Shown: positions 24,255-33,531, numbered from the stretch's first letter. The stretch: DNA of 64,000 nt from Rhizobiales bacterium 2SD (GCA_005502805.1 SCMY01000010.1:175471-239470); one strand, 5' to 3'. The notes: a model not told the origin generated them from the sequence alone. A program made the numbers and translations.

Positions 24255-24907
24255 GGCGGCTGCTGCGTGCCGCCGCGATCCTGGCGGGGGTGTTGCTGAT
24301 GACCGGAGCAAGTGAGGCGCAAACCGGCCTGCTCGAAGCTGCCGGCCGTGGCGATCTCGCCGCGGTGAATCGCCTGATCGCCGCCAAGGCAGATCTCGAG
24401 CAGCGCGACGGCCAGCGCCAGACGCCGCTCCTGCTCGCCGTCGCCGGCAATCATGTCGCCGTCGCCAAGGCGCTGCTCGCGGCAGGTGCGAGCCCCAACG
24501 CCCAGGCGGCGAACCAGGACACGCCCTGGCTGCTCGCTGGCGCCAGCGGCCGCACCGAGATCATCGCGGCGATGCTGCCGCTCAAGCCGGACCTCACGAT
24601 CCGCAACCGCTATGGCGGCAACGCCTTGATCCCGGCCTGCGAGCGCGCCCATGTCGAGACGGCCAGGCTGCTGCTGACTTCGGGCATCGACGTGAATCAC
24701 GTCAATAATCTCGGCTGGACCTGCCTTCTGGAGATCGTGATCCTCGGCGATGGCGGCCCGCGCCATCGAGAGGTCGCCAAGCTCGTGCTCGATGCCGGCG
24801 CCAACCCCAACCTCGCCGACAAGGATGGCGTCAGCCCGCTCCAGCATGCCCGCAAGCGCGGCCAGAACGAGGTCGCCAAGCTGATCGCGGCCGCCGGCGG
24901 GCGCTGA
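24251..24907 (+). CDS. Exported ankyrin-repeat protein
   Basis: A 218-residue protein with a Sec-type signal (RRLLRAAAILAGVLLMTGASEAQ) and about five ankyrin repeats filling the rest, e.g. TPLLLAVAGNHVAVAKALLAAGA. Ankyrin repeats mediate protein contacts; no catalytic domain is present, so the partner in the periplasm is unknown. The ATG overlaps the hrcA stop (ATGA-type), so translation is likely coupled to hrcA. It ends 3 bp before the convergent cupin gene. Confidence 0.85.
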   Translation: MRRLLRAAAILAGVLLMTGASEAQTGLLEAAGRGDLAAVNRLIAAKADLEQRDGQRQTPLLLAVAGNHVAVAKALLAAGASPNAQAANQDTPWLLAGASGRTEIIAAMLPLKPDLTIRNRYGGNALIPACERAHVETARLLLTSGIDVNHVNNLGWTCLLEIVILGDGGPRHREVAKLVLDAGANPNLADKDGVSPLQHARKRGQNEVAKLIAAAGGR

Positions 24908-24910
24908 GCC

Positions 24911-25273
24911 CTACTCCAGCCAGTCGGTGATGAAGCGCTCGCTGGCGTGGATGTCGATCGATTCCAGCACATCCGGCCCAAGGCTGCGGAACTTGTGCGG
25001 CATGCCTGCCGGCACGACCAGGATCTCGCCCGGTCCGGCTTCGATCTCCCGCTCACCGATCGTATAGAGCGCCCGCCCGGCGCGGACGATGAAGGTCTCG
25101 GGATAGGGATGGCTGTGCAGCCTTGGCCCCTTGCCGGGCTCGGCCCGGACGAAGATCAGCGAGACCTCGCCGCCGAAGTCTTGCACTTCGCCATGCCACT
25201 CGCCGGCTGTCTCGGACCAGTCCTCGCGGCGAATGGCGCGTGGCGTCGTGGTTTCGTCCGCCATCTCAGCCAC
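24911..25273 (-). CDS. Cupin domain protein
   Basis: A 120-residue single-domain cupin. The two metal-binding motifs are visible: LHSHPYPETFIVRAG (His, His, Glu) and GPGEILVVPAGMPHKF (final His). Such small cupins bind a metal and act as dioxygenases, isomerases or sensors; nothing here specifies which. It overlaps the upstream LysE-type exporter gene by 8 bp, so the pair is likely cotranscribed. Confidence 0.82.
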   Translation of the reverse strand: MAEMADETTTPRAIRREDWSETAGEWHGEVQDFGGEVSLIFVRAEPGKGPRLHSHPYPETFIVRAGRALYTIGEREIEAGPGEILVVPAGMPHKFRSLGPDVLESIDIHASERFITDWLE

Positions 25274-25880
25274 GCGTCGCGATCGCCGCCGCAGCGCCCG
25301 CCATCACGCCACCGGTGATCCGGTTGATCCGCCGCATGGTTTTCGGGCTCGACACCAGCCGCCGCGCCCGGTCGGCCAGGAAAGCGTAGCCGAGCAGGGT
25401 GGTGTTGATGATCAGCGTCGTCAGGGCGACGATCTCGGCGAAGGCCAGCGGTGTGATCGCATTGAGATCGACGACCAGCGGCAGGATCGAGACGAAGAAC
25501 ACCATCACCTTGGGATTGCCGAGCGTCAGCGCGAGGCCGCCGAAGAACAGGCGGAGGCCTTCGCCACTCATCGGCGGCTGGTCCTCCAGGCTCTTCACCG
25601 GGGCGGTCCAGAGCTTCCAGGCGAGATAGACCAGATAGGCGCAGCCGGCGTATTTGATCGCCAGGAACAGGCCGTGGAAGCTCTGCATCAGCACGGACAG
25701 GCCGAGGACCGAGAAGGTCAGCCAGACCAGGTCGCCGGCGGCGATGCCGAGCACGAAAGGCACCACCCGCCGGAAGCCGGTCGAGAGCGAGCGCGCCACG
25801 ATCGCAGCGATGCCCGGCCCCGGCGAGGCGACGGCGAGGAAATAGACACCGGCGAAGACCAGAAGCCCGGCGAGATCCAT
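25266..25880 (-). CDS. LysE/RhtB family amino-acid exporter
   Basis: A 204-residue membrane protein with about six hydrophobic segments. The N-terminal FLAVASPGPGIAAIVARSLS motif is typical of LysE/RhtB exporters, which expel amino acids or small homologues. ATG 25880 is chosen because GGGAG lies upstream and the first helix starts immediately; the frame remains open to 25952. It precedes and overlaps the cupin gene. The exported substrate cannot be predicted. Confidence 0.88.
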   Translation of the reverse strand: MDLAGLLVFAGVYFLAVASPGPGIAAIVARSLSTGFRRVVPFVLGIAAGDLVWLTFSVLGLSVLMQSFHGLFLAIKYAGCAYLVYLAWKLWTAPVKSLEDQPPMSGEGLRLFFGGLALTLGNPKVMVFFVSILPLVVDLNAITPLAFAEIVALTTLIINTTLLGYAFLADRARRLVSSPKTMRRINRITGGVMAGAAAAIATRG

Positions 25881-26002
25881 GGGGCATTGCTCCCTGAGAT
25901 GACCTTGTTGGCGCCGTTTTAGCAGCAAGCCGCTTCCGCGTCCTATCGGCAAGCGTGATGACGCGGATCAGCGATCCTGACGCAGCGCCTGCATCGCCGC
26001 TG

Positions 26003-27130
26003 TCAGGAGACCGCTCGAACCTCGCCCGGTGTGACCAGGAAGCGCTGGGCTCCGGCTGGGAGGTCGCCGAACAGCGCCGGGTCGGCGCCGGTCATCCAGA
26101 CCTGGCAGCCGAGCTCAGCGAGCGTCTCGTAGAGCGCCGCCCGCCGGCGCGGGTCGAGATGGGCGGCGACCTCGTCGAGCAGGACGAGCGGCGGCAGGTC
26201 GCTCATCGTCGCGACGAGACGGGCATGGGCGAGCACCAGCCCGATCAGCAGCGCCTTCTGCTCGCCGGTCGAGCCCTGCCCTGCCGGGATGTCTTTGGCG
26301 GCGTGGCGCACGGCGAGGTCCGAGGCCTGCGGGCCCGTGAGCGTGCGTCCGGCGCCCTTGTCGCGCGGGCGCATCTCCCGCAGCAGCTCGCGATAACGAT
26401 CCTCGGCGTCGAGCGCCGGCAGGCTCGCGACCAAGGCGTCGATCTCTCCTTCCAGAGCGATGTCGGCCTGCGGGAAGGGTGAAGCTTCGTCCGTGGTCTG
26501 GGCGATGATCGCCGAGAGTCGCGCCACGGTCTCGGCGCGGGCGGCTGCGACGGCGACGCCGAGCTCGGCGATCTCGCGCTCGACCGCATCGAGCCAGCGC
26601 TGCTGGTGCGGGCTCTCCTCAAGGATCCGGTTGCGCGAGCGTAGCGCTTTCTCAAGCGCGTTCGAGCGCGTGCCGTGGCCGGGGTCGACCGCCAGCACCA
26701 GCCTGTCGAGGAAGCGGCGGCGATCGCCGGCTGCGCCGCGAAACAGCCCGTCGAGATCAGGCGTCAGCCAGACCAGCCGGACATAGTCGCTAAAGGCCAG
26801 CGCCGAGCCGGCCGAGGCGCCGTCGATCCGGGCGAGCCGTGCCCGCCGGCCCTCGGCGTCTGGTGGTTCAAGCCCGATGCCGAGCCGCGCTCCGTCATCT
26901 GTGAGCCCGATCGAGACGGCGAAGCCGCCATCGCCGGGCTGGCGCACCATGTCGGAGAGATCGGCGCGCCGCAGACCCCGTCCGGGGGCGAACAGCGAGA
27001 GCGCTTCGAGCAGATTGGTCTTGCCGGCGCCGTTCTCGCCGCACAGCGCAACGAGCCGGCCCTCGATCGCAAGATCGAGGGCCGGATAGGAGCGGAAATT
27101 CTGCAGGGTGAGGCGGGCGACCGCGGTCAA
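26003..27130 (-). CDS. recF: DNA replication/repair protein RecF
   Basis: A 375-residue SMC-like ATPase that helps load RecA at gaps. The Walker A motif GENGAGKTNLLEAL spans residues 31-44; the signature region STGEQKALLIGL and Walker B PPLVLLDEVAAHLD are in the C-terminal third. The gene begins 15 bp after the dnaN stop and belongs to the dnaA-dnaN-recF cluster. Confidence 0.95.
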   Translation of the reverse strand: MTAVARLTLQNFRSYPALDLAIEGRLVALCGENGAGKTNLLEALSLFAPGRGLRRADLSDMVRQPGDGGFAVSIGLTDDGARLGIGLEPPDAEGRRARLARIDGASAGSALAFSDYVRLVWLTPDLDGLFRGAAGDRRRFLDRLVLAVDPGHGTRSNALEKALRSRNRILEESPHQQRWLDAVEREIAELGVAVAAARAETVARLSAIIAQTTDEASPFPQADIALEGEIDALVASLPALDAEDRYRELLREMRPRDKGAGRTLTGPQASDLAVRHAAKDIPAGQGSTGEQKALLIGLVLAHARLVATMSDLPPLVLLDEVAAHLDPRRRAALYETLAELGCQVWMTGADPALFGDLPAGAQRFLVTPGEVRAVS

Positions 27131-27145
27131 GATGCGCTCGCGGGA

Positions 27146-28264
27146 TCAGACCCGCATCGGCATCAGCACATAGAGGGCCGAAGCGCCTTCGCGGTCCTGG
27201 ATCACCGTCGGCGAGCCCGGATCGGCGAGCTTGAGCAGCGCGGTGTCGCCGTCGAGCTGGGCCGCAATGTCCATGAGGTAGCGGGCGTTGAAGCCAATAT
27301 CGAGCGGGCCGGCATCGTAATCGACCTCGATCTCCTCGGTCGCCGAGCCGGAATCGGGATTGGTCACCGAGAGCGTCATGCGGCCATCGGCCATGGAGAG
27401 CTTCACGGCGCGGCCCCGCTCGGACGAGATCGTCGAGACGCGGTCGACGGACGCGGCGAAGTCACCCCGATCGACGGTGAGCAGCTTGTCGTTCCCGGAG
27501 GGAATGACGCGCTGATAGTCCGGGAAGGTGCCGTCGATCAGCTTCGAGGTCAGCACGACCTCGGCGGTGGCGACGCGAATCTTGGTGGCCGAGAGCTCGA
27601 TCTGGACCTCGCTTTCGCCATCCTCGAGCAGCTTCTGGATCTCGGCGACGGCCTTGCGCGGCACGATCACGCCCGGCATGCCGAGCGAGCCCTGCGGCGC
27701 GGCGGTGTCGACGCGGGCGAGGCGATGGCCGTCGGTCGCAACCGCGCGCAGCACCGGGCGCCCGTCGACGTCGATCGCGTGCAGATAGATGCCGTTGAGA
27801 TAGTAGCGCGTCTCCTCGGTCGAGATCGCGAACTGGGTCTTGTCGATCAGGCGCTTGAACTCGCCGGCTGGCAGGACGAAGCGATGCGCCATCTCGCCCG
27901 CGGTGATGTCCGGGAAATCGCTTTCCGGCAGCGTCTGCAGGGTGAAGCGCGAGCGGCCCGAGCGCAGCAGCATCTGGCCGGTCTCGCCGGTGGTCTCGAG
28001 CGAGACCTGCGAACCATCGGGCAGCTTGCGGACGATGTCGTAGAGGGTATGGGCCGGAACCGTGGTCGCACCGGGCTCGACGATATCGGCCGGCACGGTC
28101 TCGACCACCTCGATATCGAGGTCGGTCGCCTTCAGCTTCAGCCCGTCCTCGCTGCCGCGCAGCAGCAGGTTCGACAGGATCGGGATCGTGTTGCGCCGCT
28201 CGACGACACGATGGACATGCCCGAGCGACTTCAGGAGCGTGGAGCGTTCGACCGTAACCTTCAT
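27146..28264 (-). CDS. dnaN: DNA polymerase III beta subunit (sliding clamp)
   Basis: A 372-residue clamp that tethers the replicative polymerase to DNA. The N-terminus MKVTVERSTLLKSLGHVHRVVERRNTIPIL is diagnostic and the C-terminus ends ALYVLMPMRV as expected. Three clamp subdomains fit the length. The frame extends upstream to 28351, but ATG 28264 is the homologous start. It lies 137 bp downstream of dnaA and 15 bp upstream of recF. Confidence 0.96.
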   Translation of the reverse strand: MKVTVERSTLLKSLGHVHRVVERRNTIPILSNLLLRGSEDGLKLKATDLDIEVVETVPADIVEPGATTVPAHTLYDIVRKLPDGSQVSLETTGETGQMLLRSGRSRFTLQTLPESDFPDITAGEMAHRFVLPAGEFKRLIDKTQFAISTEETRYYLNGIYLHAIDVDGRPVLRAVATDGHRLARVDTAAPQGSLGMPGVIVPRKAVAEIQKLLEDGESEVQIELSATKIRVATAEVVLTSKLIDGTFPDYQRVIPSGNDKLLTVDRGDFAASVDRVSTISSERGRAVKLSMADGRMTLSVTNPDSGSATEEIEVDYDAGPLDIGFNARYLMDIAAQLDGDTALLKLADPGSPTVIQDREGASALYVLMPMRV

Positions 28265-28401
28265 GGCGTCTTCTGGCATGCTGGCGCCCGCGGCGAGCCG
28301 GCAGGCAGAAAGGTGGCCCGCGACATTGCCGGAGGGCCGGCCCGCACGCAAGGGCGCGCGAGCCCGCCTGCACAGTTAAGGCAGGAAAGGACCGGTCAAG
28401 G

Positions 28402-29916
28402 TCACTCCTGCAGCATGCGCTTCAGAAGATCGACCTCATCATGGAGCAGGCGATCCTCGACGATCGCCTTCTCGATCTTGCGCACCGCATGCAGCACCGT
28501 GGTGTGATCGCGCCCGCCGAAGCGGCGGCCGATCTCCGGCAGCGAGCGCGGCGTCAGCGCCTTGGCGAGGTACATCGCGATCTGGCGCGGCTTGACCACC
28601 GCCGCAGTCCGGCGCTCCGACAGGATGTCGGCACGGCTGACATTGTAGCGAGTCGCGACCAGCTTCTGGATATCCTCGATCTTGACCCGGCGCGGCTCGC
28701 GCGTCCGCACGAGATCGCGGATCGCGGCTTCAGCGGTCTCCATGGTCACGCTCGCGCCGGTCAGCGTCGCATGCGCCAGGATGCGGTTGGCGGCGCCGTC
28801 GAGATCGCGGCCATTGGTGGCGACGACCTTGGCGACATAAGCGATCACATCCGGGTTGACGTGGAAGCTCGGATGGGCGGCCTTGAGCCCGTCGAGGCGG
28901 GTGGTCAGGATCTTGACGCGCAGCGCCTCGTCGAGCTCGCCGATCTCGACGACGAGGCCGCCGGCGAGCCGCGAGCGGATGCGCTCGTCCAGCGCCTCCA
29001 GATCGGCAGGCAACCGGTCGGCGGCGACGACGATCTGCTTGCCGGCGTCGATCAGCGCATTGATCGTGTGACCGAACTCCTGCTGGATCGAGCGACCCTG
29101 GATGAATTGGACGTCGTCGACGATCAGGAGGTCGATGCCGCGCAGCTTCTCCTTGAAGGCGAGCGCCGTCTGCGATTTCAGCGCGGCGACGAAGCCGTAC
29201 ATGAAGCGGTCGGCGGTGAAATAGGCGACGCGCTTGCCGTGCTGGCGCGCATCCTGGGCGATCGCCTGGATCAGATGCGTCTTGCCGAGGCCGACGCCGG
29301 CATGAAGGTAGAGCGGGTTATACGGCGTCGAGCCGGCGGGAGCCGCCGAAATCCGCTCGGCCGCAGCAAAGGCGAGGGCGTTCGACTTGCCGACGACGAA
29401 GCTCTGGAAGCTCATGCGCCGGTCGAGCAGCGTGCCGCAGGCGTCCATTGGATCGCGTTCGGCGTGCTGGTCGACCGGGGTGGCGGCCGCCATCCCGACG
29501 AGCGGGGCCACCGGGCGCGGCGGAGCCGTGCGCGCCTTCAGAGCGGATGCGTCCTGAGAGGGATCGACGCAATCCCGGGCAACCTGGCGCACCGACAGGG
29601 CGATTCCGTTGGGTGCATCGAGCTCGGCCATGCAGTGCGCCCGGAGGCGCTCGGCATAATGGGCTTCGAGCCAGCTCTTCAGGAAGCGCGTGGGAACTGT
29701 GAGATGCGCGACGCCATCGACGACCGTGCCGATCTCGACGCGGGCGAACCAGCTCGAGAAGACATCCTCGCCGAGCTCCGCACGCAGGCGCCGGCGGACC
29801 CTGTCCCAGCGTTCCTTGAAACCGGCGGCACTCACCTGTTCCGTCAAGGCAAGCCCGGTCATTGCAGGGTTGGCCCCAGCTTCAGCCAGATTGCCAGTCT
29901 CCATCCGCTCGAACAT
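28402..29916 (-). CDS. dnaA: Chromosomal replication initiator DnaA
   Basis: About 504 residues in the four-domain layout: N-terminal oligomerisation domain, variable linker, AAA+ core and DNA-binding domain. Walker A GVGLGKTH is near residues 207-214, Walker B LLIVDDVQF follows, and the DnaA signature GGRDHTTVLHAVRKIE lies near the end. It binds DnaA boxes and opens the origin. The start is uncertain: Met codons at 29916 and 29904 and GTG at 29946 are in frame. A 757-bp gap separates it from rpsT. Confidence 0.95.
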   Translation of the reverse strand: MFERMETGNLAEAGANPAMTGLALTEQVSAAGFKERWDRVRRRLRAELGEDVFSSWFARVEIGTVVDGVAHLTVPTRFLKSWLEAHYAERLRAHCMAELDAPNGIALSVRQVARDCVDPSQDASALKARTAPPRPVAPLVGMAAATPVDQHAERDPMDACGTLLDRRMSFQSFVVGKSNALAFAAAERISAAPAGSTPYNPLYLHAGVGLGKTHLIQAIAQDARQHGKRVAYFTADRFMYGFVAALKSQTALAFKEKLRGIDLLIVDDVQFIQGRSIQQEFGHTINALIDAGKQIVVAADRLPADLEALDERIRSRLAGGLVVEIGELDEALRVKILTTRLDGLKAAHPSFHVNPDVIAYVAKVVATNGRDLDGAANRILAHATLTGASVTMETAEAAIRDLVRTREPRRVKIEDIQKLVATRYNVSRADILSERRTAAVVKPRQIAMYLAKALTPRSLPEIGRRFGGRDHTTVLHAVRKIEKAIVEDRLLHDEVDLLKRMLQE

Positions 29917-29946
29917 TCCGATTGCCCCGTTCAAGATAGTGCGCAC

Positions 29947-30636
29947 TTACCCGTCCGTCCGAAGAGGATGTGGCTGTGCGATGTCTGGTTTCTAGGAAAA
30001 GCATCGCCCTCTCCGCCGGCACGCGCCGCGAAGCGAGGTCACTCCAACGCTCTTCATGGTAATGCCGCCTGGCTCGAAAAATCCGGCCGCGGCCACTCGT
30101 CATTTCAACGCTTTTAAATCTTCAAGACAAACAAACACATTCTTCCAACCCCTTCCGGTTGTAAGCCAAAACCATCAACAATTCTGTGGAGAGCCGGGTG
30201 GACATCGCTGCCCGCCCGCCGATGAAAAGGACCTTACAAGGCCGTCTCGAACGGGGGCAATATCCCCCTCAGCCGGCTTCGTGGCTCGGGGGCATTCCGA
30301 CCGGTGTCTGACCTACCGGAAGGTGCCTTGCAATCAGTTGGGGAAGTTAAGCTTTTCTTTACCGGGCGGGTCTCGCGCCGGCTCCGAATCTTTTTTTTCT
30401 GAGTCCGTTCCCCGCCCCATTCGGACCCCGGGGATTCACTCAACTGAATTGCTTTGCCCACTAAGGTGATGAAAAATATGGAGGAATTTTGTGCGGTCCA
30501 AAGTCCCGATCGGGACGATTTTCGACCTTCAAAACGAGATTGGAGTCAAGCCGGTAAAGCAGTGGAAAGATTGCGGAATCGGCGTTGACGGCGAGTGTTG
30601 CGTCGCGGCATCGGGTCGCTTTTGGCGAGCTGGCGG
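29947..30636. other. Long intergenic region upstream of dnaA
   Basis: This stretch of about 700 bp between rpsT and dnaA holds no supported gene. It is less GC-rich than its neighbours, with an oligo-T run near 30390. I see no consensus DnaA box; the best is CTCTCCACA on the minus strand (about 30183-30191, 7 of 9). A CtrA-like TTAA-N7-TTTA lies at 30347-30361. It probably contains the dnaA promoter and a long leader. Confidence 0.5.
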
Positions 30637-30665
30637 ACAAACAAAAACCCGGCCTTTCGGCCGGG
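30637..30665 (-). terminator. Rho-independent terminator of rpsT
   Basis: CCCGGCC (30648-30654) and GGCCGGG (30659-30665) form a perfect 7-bp stem with a 4-nt loop. On the minus strand it is followed by TTTTTGTTTGT, a proper U tract, 38 bp beyond the rpsT stop. Confidence 0.9.
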
Positions 30666-30703
30666 TCGGAAACTGCTCGCAAATCCGCTCTGATGAACGA
30701 CGA

Positions 30704-30970
30704 TCAGGAAACCAGCGCACCGATGCGATGAGCGAGGCGCGAGACCTTGCGGGAGGCGGTGTTCTTGTGAACCACGCCCTTCTGTGCGGCCCGCATGAGC
30801 TCCGGCTGAGCAGCCTGCAGAGCGGCGGCGGCGGCGCTCTTGTCGCCGGAGGCGATCGCCTCCTCGACCTTGCGCAGGAAGGTACGCACGCGGCTGCGGC
30901 GCGCCTTGTTCACCTCGGTGCGCCGCGCGATCTTACGCGTGGCCTTCTTGGCCGAAGTCGTGTTGGCCAT
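30704..30970 (-). CDS. rpsT: 30S ribosomal protein S20
   Basis: An 88-residue, Lys/Arg/Ala-rich ribosomal protein that binds 16S rRNA. The N-terminus MANTTSAKKATRKIARRTEV and the C-terminal KNTASRKVSRLAHRI are diagnostic. AGGAC precedes the ATG and a strong terminator follows. Its position upstream of dnaA is conserved in Rhizobiales. Confidence 0.97.
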   Translation of the reverse strand: MANTTSAKKATRKIARRTEVNKARRSRVRTFLRKVEEAIASGDKSAAAAALQAAQPELMRAAQKGVVHKNTASRKVSRLAHRIGALVS

Positions 30971-31138
30971 GCTCTGTCCTCGTCCTCATCGCGGCAGGCG
31001 CCTGGCAATCGCCGGCTGGCACAACCACGAACCTTCAATGAAAATGCGAGCGACGGTCCTGCCGGAGCAAGACCGCCGCGAGGCCCGACCCTATAGTTCC
31101 TGCCGGGCCCGGCGTCAACGGCGGAATCGTAGCCGCCT

Positions 31139-31534
31139 TCAATCCATCTTGCGGCGGAGCGCTACGGCCTCGATCTCGATCAGATAGCCATGGTGAAGTT
31201 CAGGCACCGGAACGACCGCTCGCGCCGGTTTATGCGGCCCGAAGGCCTCGGCATAGATCGCGTTGAAGTCAGGCCAATGCGCGGCGCCGACCAGATAGGC
31301 GGTGACCTTCAGCACATCGGCCGGGCCGCAGCCGGCGGCGGCGAGCACGGCGAGGAGATTGTCGAGCGCCTGGCGCGCCTGCACCGCGAAGGGCTCGCCG
31401 GCAGTGTGGCTGCCATCGGGGCGGGGCGCGAGCTGGCCGGAGACGAAGACGAGGTCCTTGTAGGCGACCGCCTGCGAATAATGCCCGGCCGGCGCCGGCA
31501 CATCCGGCGAGAGGATCGTCTCGATCTCGCTCAC
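31139..31534 (-). CDS. RidA family enamine/imine deaminase
   Basis: A 131-residue RidA/YjgF protein. RidA hydrolyses reactive enamines such as 2-aminoacrylate that leak from PLP-dependent dehydratases. Family motifs YSQAVAYKDLVFVSGQ and the active-site Arg in KPARAVVPVPEL are present, as is the C-terminal IEIEAVAL. GTG 31534 is chosen: its GTGA overlaps the stop of the upstream threonine dehydratase, whose by-products are classic RidA substrates. This coupling supports the function. Confidence 0.9.
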   Translation of the reverse strand: MSEIETILSPDVPAPAGHYSQAVAYKDLVFVSGQLAPRPDGSHTAGEPFAVQARQALDNLLAVLAAAGCGPADVLKVTAYLVGAAHWPDFNAIYAEAFGPHKPARAVVPVPELHHGYLIEIEAVALRRKMD

Positions 31535-32529
31535 GCGCCTTCGCCGACAAAGCGCGCGAAGCTGGCGAGATCGACATTGCCACCGCTGAGGATGACGCCG
31601 ACGCGCTTGCCTTCGACCGGCACCGCGCCGGTGAAGGCGGCTGCCGCGGCGAGGCACCCGGTCGGCTCGACCACGAGCTTCATCCGCTCGGCAAAGAAGC
31701 GCATCGCCGCGACGAGGGCGGCGTCCGGCACGGTGACGATGTCCTCCACGAGATCGCGGATGATCGGGAAGGTGTAATTGCCGAGGAAGGGCGTCTGGGC
31801 GCCGTCGGCGATGGTTTTGGGCACGTCGATCTTGACGATCTCGCCCTTGCGCAGCGACTGCTGGCCGTCATTTCCGGCCTCGGGTTCGACTCCATAGACC
31901 TTGCAGCCCGGATTGAGCGCCCTGGCCGCCAGCAGCGCGCCGGCAAGCAGCCCGCCGCCGCCGAGGCAGACCAGCAACACGTCGAGCTCGCCGGCCTCCT
32001 CGATCAGCTCCTTCGTCGCCGTGCCCTGGCCGGCGATGACCTCGGGATGATCATAGGGCGGGATCAGCGTCAGCCCGCGCTCGGCCGCCAGCCGATCGCC
32101 GAGCGCGAGCCGGTCCTGGGTGTAGCGGTCATAGGTCACGACCTCGGCGCCATAGCCCTTGGTCGCAGCCACCTTCGCCGCGGGAGCGTCGAGCGGCATG
32201 ATGATCGTTGCCGGCGCGCCGAGCAGCTTGCTGGCATAGGCGATCGCCTGGGCGTGGTTGCCGGAAGAATAGGTCAGCACGCCTGCCCGGCGCTGCTCCG
32301 GCGTCAGCGCCGCGATGGCGTTGTAGCCGCCGCGGAACTTGAAGGCACCCATGCGCTGCAGGTTCTCGGCCTTGAAGACGAGATTGGCGCCGGTGCGCTC
32401 ATTGGCGGTGCGCGAGGTCAGGGCCGGCGTGCGATGGGCGACGCCGGCGATGCGCTGCGCCGCCGCCTCGACATCGGCATAGCTCGGCAGCGCGATGCCG
32501 TCGGTGAGGGGGCGGGCTGCGGCGGTCAT
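31531..32529 (-). CDS. PLP-dependent threonine/serine dehydratase
   Basis: A 332-residue fold-type II PLP enzyme. The Schiff-base Lys lies in MGAFKFRGGYNA, the phosphate-binding loop is LGGGGLLAG, and SSGNHAQAIA is the substrate loop. It lacks the C-terminal ACT domain of biosynthetic IlvA, so it is a catabolic-type threonine ammonia-lyase, serine racemase-like enzyme or hydroxyaspartate ammonia-lyase. The overlapping RidA gene argues for a dehydratase that makes enamine intermediates. Exact substrate is undecided. Confidence 0.85.
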   Translation of the reverse strand: MTAAARPLTDGIALPSYADVEAAAQRIAGVAHRTPALTSRTANERTGANLVFKAENLQRMGAFKFRGGYNAIAALTPEQRRAGVLTYSSGNHAQAIAYASKLLGAPATIIMPLDAPAAKVAATKGYGAEVVTYDRYTQDRLALGDRLAAERGLTLIPPYDHPEVIAGQGTATKELIEEAGELDVLLVCLGGGGLLAGALLAARALNPGCKVYGVEPEAGNDGQQSLRKGEIVKIDVPKTIADGAQTPFLGNYTFPIIRDLVEDIVTVPDAALVAAMRFFAERMKLVVEPTGCLAAAAAFTGAVPVEGKRVGVILSGGNVDLASFARFVGEGA

Positions 32530-32649
32530 GGGGGAATCCTGCGTGCTCTTAAGAGTGAGCAGCCATGGTCCAGCAGTGCCGCTAGCCTTTCAAGTGAAAG
32601 AAACTGGCCCCGGCCATGCGTGGCGCTGATCGGCCGGGGCTCGCCTATC

Positions 32650-33423
32650 TCAGCAGTTCTTGAACTCGGGCTTCCGCTTCTCGATGAAGGCGGTCATGCC
32701 TTCCTTCTGGTCATGCGTGCCGAACAGCGCCGAGAAGACGCGGCGCTCGAAGCGCAGGCCCTCGGCCAGCGTCGTCTCGAAGGCGCGATTGACCGATTCC
32801 TTGGCGGTCAGCAGCGACGGCAGCGACTTCGAGGCGATCTGCTCGGCCGCCTTGAGCGTCTCGGTCATGAGGTCGGCGAGCGGGACGATGCGGGCGACCA
32901 GCCCGGCGCGCTCGGCTTCGTTGACGTCCATGAAGCGGCCGGTGAGGCAAAGGTCCATCGCCTTGGCCTTGCCGATCGCATGGGTGAGGCGCTGGGTGCC
33001 GCCGGCGCCGGGGATGACGGCGAGGTTGATCTCGGGCTGGCCGAATTTGGCGTTGTCGGCGGCGATGATGAAGTCGGCCATCATCGCGAGCTCGCAGCCG
33101 CCGCCGAGCGCGAAGCCGGCGACCGCGGCGATGATCGGCTTGCGGCGCTGGCCGATCCGGTCCCAGTCGGCGAACTTGTCGTCGAGATAGGTGCCGGGAT
33201 AGCTGCGCTCCTGCATCTGCTTGATGTCGGCGCCGGCCGCGAAGGCCTTCTCCGAGCCGGTCATGACGACGCAGCCGATATTGTCGTCGCGCTCGAAGCC
33301 GTCGAGCGCCGCATTGATGTCGGCGATCAGCTGGACGTTCAGCGCGTTCAGGGCCTGCGGCCGGTTCAGCGTGATGATGCCGACCTTGCCCTTCACCTCG
33401 ACGAGAATGGTCTCATAAGCCAT
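32650..33423 (-). CDS. Enoyl-CoA hydratase
   Basis: A 257-residue crotonase-family enzyme, probably hydrating short-chain 2-enoyl-CoA in beta-oxidation. The oxyanion-hole segments AFAAGADIKQM and GFALGGGCELAMMADFI are present, and both catalytic Glu positions (in GQPEINLAVIPGAGGTQRL and nearby) are retained. ATG 33423 fits homologues; the frame continues to 33483. In related genomes this gene lies directly between rpsT and mutM; here extra genes flank it on both sides. Confidence 0.9.
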   Translation of the reverse strand: MAYETILVEVKGKVGIITLNRPQALNALNVQLIADINAALDGFERDDNIGCVVMTGSEKAFAAGADIKQMQERSYPGTYLDDKFADWDRIGQRRKPIIAAVAGFALGGGCELAMMADFIIAADNAKFGQPEINLAVIPGAGGTQRLTHAIGKAKAMDLCLTGRFMDVNEAERAGLVARIVPLADLMTETLKAAEQIASKSLPSLLTAKESVNRAFETTLAEGLRFERRVFSALFGTHDQKEGMTAFIEKRKPEFKNC

Positions 33424-33531
33424 GGCGGCCTCCCGGATGATCTGTCGGGGCAGCATTAGCGGGCGGTGCGGGGAGAAGTCCATGCGCGCCGGTGCACGGC
33501 GCGATGCGATGCTCGGCGCAGGCCACTCGTC

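Noticed and set aside
22317..24311. A 664-codon frame containing rph
   Set aside because: Only the last 238 codons match RNase PH; the rest is antisense to hrcA.
29947..30703. Chromosomal origin next to dnaA
   Set aside because: No cluster of DnaA boxes was visible, only one 7-of-9 match, and alphaproteobacterial origins often lie away from dnaA.
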